Below are positions 58,574 through 64,000 of a stretch of DNA of 64,000 nt, piece by piece (the stretch's first letter is position 1; each line of letters opens with the position of its first letter). This DNA is from Sphingomonas baiyangensis. Lineage in GTDB: Bacteria > Pseudomonadota > Alphaproteobacteria > Sphingomonadales > Sphingomonadaceae. A model generated the notes under the pieces. The model did not search any database, had not been told where the DNA came from, and saw only the letters and a program-made list of their open reading frames with translations. The DNA is taken from assembly GCF_005144715.1 (NCBI RefSeq), contig NZ_SWKR01000001.1:186001-250000 (forward strand), in the 5' to 3' direction. The translations under genes and the position numbers were made by a program.

Positions 58574-59104
58574 ATGAAGCGAGTCTGCGTGTTGCTGATG
58601 TCCATGCTGGCGGCGCCGGCCTCCGCGCAGGATACCCCTCGCGATCTGCGCGACATGGTGGGCGCACGCGCCGGTCAAGCCGAAGCAGAGCTGCAGCGCC
58701 GCGGCTATCGATCCGCCGGCGGGCAGCGGGGCGACGATCGCAGCTATACCTATTGGTGGAATGCCGATCGGCGGCAGTGCGTGACGATTGCAACGATGAA
58801 TGGGCGGTACGATTCGATCACCCTTTCGCCCGCGCCCGATTGCCGCCAGCGCGCAGCGATGCCAGCCGAGCGCCGCGATCGCGATGTGCGCAGATCGGGC
58901 ATGGCGGCGCCATATGATCTCTCGCAGCGATGCCGAAGCGAGGCTGCGTCGCGTTGGGACCGGCGCCCGAGCGAGATTACGGTCAATGCGCCGATCCGCC
59001 AGCGTACCGGATCGCTGACGCAGGGCTGGTTCGAGAACGGCACGCGCACCCAGTTCTTCACCTGTCGTTTCGACGAGGATGATCGCTTCTTGGGTGTAAA
59101 TTAG
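58574..59104 (+). CDS. Secreted protein with YWWN-type motif, unknown
   Basis: 176 residues. A signal peptide ends near APASAQD. The segment DMVGARAGQAEAELQRRGYRSAGG then DDRSYTYWWNADRRQCVTIAT recurs in many uncharacterised bacterial envelope proteins. Four Cys in the mature part (RQC, DC, RC, TC) could form two disulfides. It follows the membrane protein by 62 bases in the same direction. Confidence 0.75.
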   Translation: MKRVCVLLMSMLAAPASAQDTPRDLRDMVGARAGQAEAELQRRGYRSAGGQRGDDRSYTYWWNADRRQCVTIATMNGRYDSITLSPAPDCRQRAAMPAERRDRDVRRSGMAAPYDLSQRCRSEAASRWDRRPSEITVNAPIRQRTGSLTQGWFENGTRTQFFTCRFDEDDRFLGVN

Positions 59105-59127
59105 ACAAAAGGCCGGTACCGCCCCCC

Positions 59128-59535
59128 TCAATCAACCGACACCCGCCCCCGCCCCGCCTTCACTGCCGCGCGACTCTTCTTCGCGTCCACGCGCCGTGCC
59201 TTGGCGGCGCGGCCGGGCTTGGTGGCGATGCGGCGGGCGTCGCGCTGTTTCGCGCGGGCGATGAGCTCGGCGGCGCGTTCGCGGGCATCAGTGCGGTTGG
59301 CGTCCTGCGTGCGGAAGCGGCGGGCGACGATCAACAGTTCGCCACCGGCGGTCATCCGCGAGCCGGCCAGCTCCTTGAGGCGCGCATAGGCATAAGGCGC
59401 AAGACCGAGTGCGAACACGTCGATGCGCAATTGCACCGCGGTCGCCACCTTGTTGACGTTCTGGCCGCCGGGGCCGGTTGCGGCGAGAAAGCGTTCCTCG
59501 ACGATCGCGGCTTCGGGCAGCGGCACGTCAGCCAT
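59128..59535 (-). CDS. arfB: Alternative ribosome-rescue hydrolase ArfB (YaeJ)
   Basis: 135 residues. GPGGQNVNK at 21-29 holds the catalytic GGQ. The basic C-terminal tail (KQRDARRIATKPGRAAKARRVDAKKSRAA) is the part that enters the empty mRNA channel. Frees peptides from stalled ribosomes. ATG 59535 gives the normal length; the first eight bases overlap the pseudouridine synthase gene, so the two are coupled. Confidence 0.93.
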   Translation of the reverse strand: MADVPLPEAAIVEERFLAATGPGGQNVNKVATAVQLRIDVFALGLAPYAYARLKELAGSRMTAGGELLIVARRFRTQDANRTDARERAAELIARAKQRDARRIATKPGRAAKARRVDAKKSRAAVKAGRGRVSVD

Positions 59536-60196
59536 GGTCCGATCCGGCATCGCCGAAGCCGGCAGCGGCGAAGCGCGGCGGCAGCGGCGCCTCGGCTTCG
59601 GCCGGCGGCTTGCCGTCGCGCGGCAGCGACAGGCGCTGGGCGTGCAGCAGCATGATCGTCGCGCCGCCCTTTCCGTAAACGGGGTCGCCAACGATTGGCA
59701 GGCCAAGCCCGCTCGCGGCATGCACGCGGATCTGGTGTGTCCGCCCGGTCTCGGGGCGGAACGCCACCAGCGCGCGGCCGCCCGCCTCGCCCAGAACCTC
59801 CCAATGCGTCACTGCGCGCTTGCCGTTCGCCTGCGGCACGATGCGCCAGCCTGCCTCGGCGCTACTCGTCTTGCCGAGCGCCATGTCGATCGTCCCGGCC
59901 GACGCCTGCGGCATTCCGTCGAGAACTGCGACATAGCGTTTCGCCACCACGCCCGCCTCGAACGCCTGATGGAACCGCTTGTGCGCCTTGGGGTTGCGCG
60001 ACAGGAGCAGGCATCCGCTGGTGTCGCGGTCGAGCCGGTGGACCGGCGAGGGAGGACGCTTGAAGCCGAACAGCAACTCGCCGACCATCGATTCGACGCT
60101 CGCCGAGCGATCGCGCGGCGTGTCGACGGGCAGCCCGGCGGGCTTGTCGACGATCAGCGCCTCGCCATCGATGAACAGGACACGATCATGGAGCAT
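59528..60196 (-). CDS. RluA-family rRNA/tRNA pseudouridine synthase
   Basis: 222 residues from ATG 60196 (MLHDRVLFIDGEALIVDKPAGLPV). The catalytic Asp is in HRLDRDTSGCLLL; later motifs are KRYVAVLDG, RPETGRTHQIRVHAA and PIVGDPVYGKG. There is no S4 domain, as in RluA itself, which modifies 23S U746 and some tRNAs; the exact target cannot be read. ATG 60211 is a possible longer start. Confidence 0.92.
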   Translation of the reverse strand: MLHDRVLFIDGEALIVDKPAGLPVDTPRDRSASVESMVGELLFGFKRPPSPVHRLDRDTSGCLLLSRNPKAHKRFHQAFEAGVVAKRYVAVLDGMPQASAGTIDMALGKTSSAEAGWRIVPQANGKRAVTHWEVLGEAGGRALVAFRPETGRTHQIRVHAASGLGLPIVGDPVYGKGGATIMLLHAQRLSLPRDGKPPAEAEAPLPPRFAAAGFGDAGSDHG

Positions 60197-60209
60197 GGCC
60201 GCACCTAGC

Positions 60210-60992
60210 ATGGCGCGCGTGACAACGGGAGGGGGGATGCTCGCGGCACTGGCAAGCTGCGCGACGCCCGCGCACGCCCCGCCGGCACCGGCGCCCGCCC
60301 CGGCGCCAATAACCATCGCGATCACGCCGCCGCCCGTCGTCGTACCTGCGCTGCCGCGCCGCGCGCCCGTTGCGCTGTGCGATCGCGGAATGGTCGCCCC
60401 CGGCCCGGATGGGCGGCTGCTCGGTCATTTTCCCTATCCCGAAACGCCCGCGACAACACTCGTGCCCGCCCCGGCCGCGCTCGGCGACGACACCTGCCGC
60501 GTCCATCCGGCGATGCTGCCCGATCTCGAACGGCTAATCGCCGCGTCGAACGTCGATCCTACGGTCGCCGGGCAGCTGCGCGCGGTCTCTTGTCATCGCA
60601 GCGTGCCGTTGCAGGCGCAGACATTCTGCGGCGGCATCGCCTCGGGCCGCACGCAGGGGTTTCGCGATCGTGCCTGGGCATCGGCGCCACCGGGACACAG
60701 CGAACACGCGACAGGCTATGTCATCGACTTCGGCACGCGCGATGGCGGTGGCTGTCCCGATGCCGATGCGTGCTTCGCCGCGACACCGGTAGGCAAATGG
60801 CTGCTCGCCAACGCGCCGCGCTACGGCTTCGAATTGTCGTTCCCCGCGGGCAACAAGCAGCAGGTGAAGTGGGAGCCGTGGCATTGGCGCTGGGTAGGCA
60901 GTGGCAAGGCCGTGCCCGGTGCCCTCCCCGCACGGCGCGTATTTGCGCGGGCGAATACGCTGTTCCCGGCAGCGCCGATGCTGCCGCGCTGA
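60210..60992 (+). CDS. D-alanyl-D-alanine carboxypeptidase family lipoprotein (M15B)
   Basis: 260 residues. From ATG 60210 the N-terminus reads as a lipoprotein signal (lipobox LASC, Cys17), followed by a Pro/Ala spacer. The VanY/DacB-type M15B zinc site is visible: AVSCHRSVPLQAQTF, GHSEHATGYVIDFGTRDGG (His and Asp ligands) and KWEPWHWRWVG. Trims peptidoglycan stem peptides. ATG 60237 has the better ribosome site (GGGAGGGGGG) but would leave a very short signal, so the start is unsettled. Confidence 0.87.
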   Translation: MARVTTGGGMLAALASCATPAHAPPAPAPAPAPITIAITPPPVVVPALPRRAPVALCDRGMVAPGPDGRLLGHFPYPETPATTLVPAPAALGDDTCRVHPAMLPDLERLIAASNVDPTVAGQLRAVSCHRSVPLQAQTFCGGIASGRTQGFRDRAWASAPPGHSEHATGYVIDFGTRDGGGCPDADACFAATPVGKWLLANAPRYGFELSFPAGNKQQVKWEPWHWRWVGSGKAVPGALPARRVFARANTLFPAAPMLPR

Positions 60993-61005
60993 CGCTTGTC
61001 GCGGC

Positions 61006-61530
61006 TCAGCCGACGTCGCGCACGCCGTGGAGCACCGCGGCGCCTGGCGCATGGTCGCCGTGTGGGGTGATCGAGATGTCGCCGGTGGGCTCAAGCACCA
61101 TCAGGGCGACCTGTTCAGGCGCGGCGATGCCTGCCTCGCGCAGCTTGGCCATGATATCCGCACGCGCGATGCGGCCCGCAGCGAGCGCGGCGTCGAACAT
61201 CTCGCCGTCACGCATCAGCAATAGCGGCGCATTCTCGGTCGCCTGGCGAAACCTGTCGCTGCGCTGCCGCGCCCGCGCATAGCCGAACTGCGCGAGATTG
61301 AGCGCAACGATCGCCCCCAGTGCCTGGAGATACGCTGTCCAGCCCGTTGCCGTGGCAGCCGAAGCCAGCAACGATCCCGTCGCCAGCGTGACGACGAAGT
61401 CGATCGCGGTCATCTTCGACAGCGTGCGCAATCCCACCGCACGCACCATGAGCGCGATCGCGGCAAGCGCCACGACGGGCAGCACGGCTACGCGCACCAT
61501 CAGATCGAACGACTCGGGCAGCGCGAACAT
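61006..61530 (-). CDS. DUF421 (YetF-like) membrane protein
   Basis: 174 residues. Three membrane segments in about 12-85 (RVAVLPVVALAAIALMVRAVGLRTLSKMTAIDFVVTLATGSLL, then YLQALGAIVALNLAQFGYA) and a small cytoplasmic domain with the family phrases LLLMRDGEMFDAALAAGRI and ALMVLEPTGDISI. Function unknown; Bacillus relatives affect spore germination. Confidence 0.9.
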   Translation of the reverse strand: MFALPESFDLMVRVAVLPVVALAAIALMVRAVGLRTLSKMTAIDFVVTLATGSLLASAATATGWTAYLQALGAIVALNLAQFGYARARQRSDRFRQATENAPLLLMRDGEMFDAALAAGRIARADIMAKLREAGIAAPEQVALMVLEPTGDISITPHGDHAPGAAVLHGVRDVG

Positions 61531-61573
61531 CGCCCCCCTCTAGGGGACGATGCGCGCCATCACCAATGCGCCC

Positions 61574-62176
61574 TTACCCCGCCAGCTTCGCTGCCGTTTC
61601 GGCAACCCGCCTGCCCATGTAGCGTGCGCCGTCGAGATCGACCGCGCTTGGCATGCGGCTGCCGTCGGCGCCGGCGATCGTCGTGGCGCCATAGGGGCTT
61701 CCGCCCTTCACCTCGTCGACGCCGTTCTGGCCGTCGAAGCCATAATCGAGTCCGACCACCGCCATGCCGAAATGCAGCATGTTGGTGATGAGCGAGAACA
61801 GCGTCGTCTCCTGCCCGCCATGCTGGCTCGCGGTTGAAGTGAACGCGGCGCCCACCTTGCCGTTGAGCGCGCCGCGGAACCACAGCCCGCCCGCCTGATC
61901 GAGAAAGCTCGCCATCTGGCTCGACATGCGGCCGAAGCGCGTAGGGCTGCCGAAGACGATGCCGTCATAGTCGGCGAGGCGATCGACGCTGTCGATCAGC
62001 GGGTGCGTGTGATCGTCCTTGAACCCAGCCGCCTTGGCTACCTCGGCGGGTGCGGTTTCGGGCACGCGCAGCACGTCTACTTCGGCGCCGCCGGCGCGCG
62101 CGCCTTCGGCGGCCGCATCGGCCATCGTCGACATATGGCCGTACGACGAATAATAAAGGACAAGGATTTTTGCCAT
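61574..62176 (-). CDS. wrbA: NAD(P)H:quinone oxidoreductase, WrbA type
   Basis: 200 residues, flavodoxin fold. FMN-phosphate loop [15 protein letters not shown] at 8-22, [24 protein letters not shown] in the middle, and [25 protein letters not shown] near the flavin. Two-electron quinone reduction protects against redox cycling. It follows the pirin gene by 57 bases; both lie opposite a LysR regulator. Confidence 0.95.
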   Translation of the reverse strand: MAKILVLYYSSYGHMSTMADAAAEGARAGGAEVDVLRVPETAPAEVAKAAGFKDDHTHPLIDSVDRLADYDGIVFGSPTRFGRMSSQMASFLDQAGGLWFRGALNGKVGAAFTSTASQHGGQETTLFSLITNMLHFGMAVVGLDYGFDGQNGVDEVKGGSPYGATTIAGADGSRMPSAVDLDGARYMGRRVAETAAKLAG

Positions 62177-62233
62177 GACAAAGCTCCGGGCTGAGCGCCG
62201 CGCGACACCGTCAGGCGCCGCGCGGCGACGTGA

Positions 62234-62932
62234 TTATTCGGCGTCGACGAGCACGATCTCGGCGTCGTCGACCGCGCGGATGACATAGGTCTTGTCGCCG
62301 GTGAGCGCCGCGCCATCGCGTGCGTTCACACGCTCGCCATTGACCTCGATCGCGCCCTTCGCCGGCACAAGATACGCGTGGCGACCCGCGCCGACGCTGT
62401 GGCGCACTTCCTCTCCCGCCTTCAGCGTAGCACCCATCACGCGGGCATCGGCGCGGATGCGCAGCGTATCGACATCCTCGTCATACCCGCTCGCCAGCGT
62501 CACCAGCCGCCCGGCGCGGTCGTCGCGCGGGAAGGGCTTGGCGCCCCAGCTCGGCGCGCCGCCCTTGGTCCGGGGTTCGATCCAAATCTGGAACAAGGTC
62601 GTCGTTTCGGGCTCGAGATTATATTCGGCGTGGCGCACGCCGGTGCCCGCCGACATCACCTGCACGTCGCCGGCCGCCGTGCGGCCTTCATTGCCCATCG
62701 AGTCCTTGTGCGTGATCGCGCCCGAGCGGACATAGGTGATGATCTCCATGTCGCGATGCGGGTGGGGCGGGAAGCCGCTGTTGGCGGCGATCTCGTCGTC
62801 GTTCCACACGCGGATGGCGCCCCAGCCCATGCGTGCCGGATCATAGTAATTGGCGAAGCTGAAATGATGGCGGGCATTGAGCCAGCCATGCTCGGCATGG
62901 CCGAGGCTTTCGAACGAACGCTTGTCGATCAT
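62234..62932 (-). CDS. Pirin family protein (quercetinase-like)
   Basis: 232 residues from ATG 62932, chosen for the GGAGG five bases upstream. The bicupin fold has metal ligands His57 and His59 (FPPHPHRDME), His101 and Glu103 (GVRHAEYN). YhaK/YhhW-type pirins oxidise flavonols in vitro; the natural role is probably redox signalling. It is divergent from a LysR gene and followed by wrbA. Confidence 0.92.
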   Translation of the reverse strand: MIDKRSFESLGHAEHGWLNARHHFSFANYYDPARMGWGAIRVWNDDEIAANSGFPPHPHRDMEIITYVRSGAITHKDSMGNEGRTAAGDVQVMSAGTGVRHAEYNLEPETTTLFQIWIEPRTKGGAPSWGAKPFPRDDRAGRLVTLASGYDEDVDTLRIRADARVMGATLKAGEEVRHSVGAGRHAYLVPAKGAIEVNGERVNARDGAALTGDKTYVIRAVDDAEIVLVDAE

Positions 62933-62995
62933 GGGAACCTCCACTTGCTTGGCATCAAGATAGGCGGCACGATCGGCGCGTAAATGGAAACTGTG

Positions 62996-63010
62996 GAAAC
63001 GGATCGTTTC
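62996..63010. promoter_or_regulatory. Short palindrome before LysR gene
   Basis: Perfect inverted repeat GAAACG-GAT-CGTTTC lying three bases before ATG 63014 in the pirin-LysR gap. It could be an autoregulatory operator; it does not match the usual T-N11-A LysR box. Confidence 0.35.
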
Positions 63011-63013
63011 GCC

Positions 63014-64000
63014 ATGCAGCTACCCGATTTCGAAGCCTGGGCGATCTTCGCAAGCGTAGTCGAACATCGCAGCTTCAGCGGCGCCGCCAGCGCGATCGGC
63101 GTGAGCAAGGCGACGGTGTCGAAAGCGATCACCCGGCTCGAAGCGCGGCTCGGCACCGCCCTGTTCCACCGCACCTCGCGCCGGCTGACGCTTACCAGCA
63201 GCGGCAAGGCGCTCGCCGATCACGCGCAGCGCATCCTGGGTGAAGGCGTGGCGGCCGAGGAAGCCGCGCTCGAAGGCGCGCAGGCGCCCGCGGGGCTCGT
63301 GCGTGTCGCGGCCCCCATGAGCTTCGGCGTACGCCATGTCGCCCCCGTCGTCGCCGAGTTCCTCGCCGCGCACCCGGCGATCCGTATCGACCTGTCGCTG
63401 TCCGACGCGCGCGTCGATATCGTCGCCGAGGCGATCGACATCGCGCTGCGCATCGCCGACCTTCCCGACAGTTCGATGCGCGCGCGCCGCCTGTCGGACA
63501 TTCCGGTGCACACCGTTGCGGCGCCGGCCTATCTGGCGCGCGCGGGCACGCCGGCGCATCCCGCGCAGCTCGCCGACCATGCCTGTTTCAGCTACACCAA
63601 CGTCCGCGCCGCGACTTGGCAATATCGCCGCGCCGATGGCGAGAGCGCGGCAGTGCGCGTCGACGGCCCCTTCGCGGTAGACAATGGCGAGGCGATGCTG
63701 CCGGCGCTGCGCAGCGGGCTCGGCATCGCGATGCTCCCCGCCTTCATCGTCGACCGTGATCTGGCCGACGGTACGCTGGTGCCGCTGTTCGCCGGCTGGA
63801 GCCCGCCGCCCGTCGCGCTGCATCTCGTGACGCCGCCCAGCGCCAGGCGGCCCGCGCGCGTCGAGGCGCTGATCGATTTCCTCTCACAGCGGCTGCGCAA
63901 CGTGTGCCAACTAGCTGTTGAAATCCGCGAAAGAGCGGATTTCAGACGGCACCTGCCCGCTCCCCCTCCCGGCCGCCCACAAGATATCCTGATGGGGGGC
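63014..64000 (+). CDS. LysR family transcriptional regulator, runs off the window
   Basis: At least 329 residues visible. The winged-helix domain opens MQLPDFEAWAIFASVVEHRSFSGAASAIGVSKATVSKAITRLEARLG with FHRTSRRLTLT; the co-inducer domain follows. ATG 62984, ten codons upstream in frame, is an alternative. Typical LysR length (about 295-300) is reached near base 63905, yet no stop appears in frame before the edge at 64000, and the frame crosses a strong hairpin at 63920-63943. The natural end is therefore outside the window or a frameshift is present. Divergent from pirin and wrbA, which it likely controls. Confidence 0.85.
   Translation, partial: MQLPDFEAWAIFASVVEHRSFSGAASAIGVSKATVSKAITRLEARLGTALFHRTSRRLTLTSSGKALADHAQRILGEGVAAEEAALEGAQAPAGLVRVAAPMSFGVRHVAPVVAEFLAAHPAIRIDLSLSDARVDIVAEAIDIALRIADLPDSSMRARRLSDIPVHTVAAPAYLARAGTPAHPAQLADHACFSYTNVRAATWQYRRADGESAAVRVDGPFAVDNGEAMLPALRSGLGIAMLPAFIVDRDLADGTLVPLFAGWSPPPVALHLVTPPSARRPARVEALIDFLSQRLRNVCQLAVEIRERADFRRHLPAPPPGRPQDILMGG
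63920..63943 (+). terminator. Terminator-like hairpin at the end of the LysR reading frame
   Basis: GAAATCCGC (63920-63928) pairs perfectly with GCGGATTTC (63935-63943) around GAAAGA. No T-run. Its position is where a normal-length LysR gene would end. Confidence 0.5.

Overview
The window is a high-GC bacterial chromosome segment. Its gene content and protein style point to an alphaproteobacterium of the sphingomonad group: a large TonB-dependent receptor beside a Spinster-like MFS carrier, RcnB and glycine-zipper proteins, DUF3140 and EF-hand proteins, a bacteriophytochrome with an HWE kinase, and an arginine at residue 88 of ribosomal protein S12. The group assignment is inference from these features; no 16S rRNA or tRNA gene was found. 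Genes are packed tightly. No stretch above 300 bases lacks a gene; the longest is 285 bases, between rpsJ and rplC.

Layout. 1-5 kb: end of a DUF177 gene, then a TetR regulator divergent from a TonB receptor and MFS carrier, with a palindromic operator inside the receptor promoter. 5-10 kb: CNNM/CBS membrane protein, OmpA-type protein, tadA, a small membrane protein, rpmB, a phytase-like esterase and a glycine-zipper protein. 10-13.4 kb: a minus-strand operon lgt-midA-GNAT-pgeF joined by 4-base overlaps. 13.4-17.5 kb: a Tat-exported molybdopterin oxidoreductase subunit overlapping hemH, then acetoacetyl-CoA reductase. 17.5-22 kb: purB, heme oxygenase bphO and a bacteriophytochrome-HWE kinase-receiver fusion in one overlapping minus-strand unit. 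22-27 kb: EF-hand protein, guaA, a DUF2283 protein with a small partner, and a prolyl oligopeptidase.

27-47.5 kb is one co-directional ribosomal block on the minus strand, in transcription order rpsL-rpsG-fusA-tuf, the S10 set (rpsJ to rpsQ), the spc set (rplN to secY), then adk, an SRPBCC gene, rpsM-rpsK-rpoA-rplQ. It starts at a well-formed sigma70 promoter and is punctuated by hairpins. One of these is a classical terminator between rplO and secY. A four-hairpin array separates rpoA from rplQ.

47.5-64 kb: secreted amidohydrolase, small lipoproteins and DUF3140, then the pyruvate dehydrogenase genes lpdA and pdhC with a PIN toxin-antitoxin pair and a thioesterase between them. After these come a universal stress protein, an M28 peptidase, an RcnB/glycine-zipper protein, free-Met-sulfoxide reductase, two uncharacterised genes, arfB overlapping an RluA-type pseudouridine synthase, a D,D-carboxypeptidase lipoprotein, a DUF421 protein, and a LysR regulator divergent from pirin and wrbA. 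The LysR gene runs off the right edge.

No obvious mobile element, CRISPR array, prophage or defence island was seen. The best candidates for new biology are the translationally coupled purB-bphO-bphP unit, the arginine-glycine-rich extension on S5, the DUF2283 pair, and the hairpin arrays and REP-like repeats.
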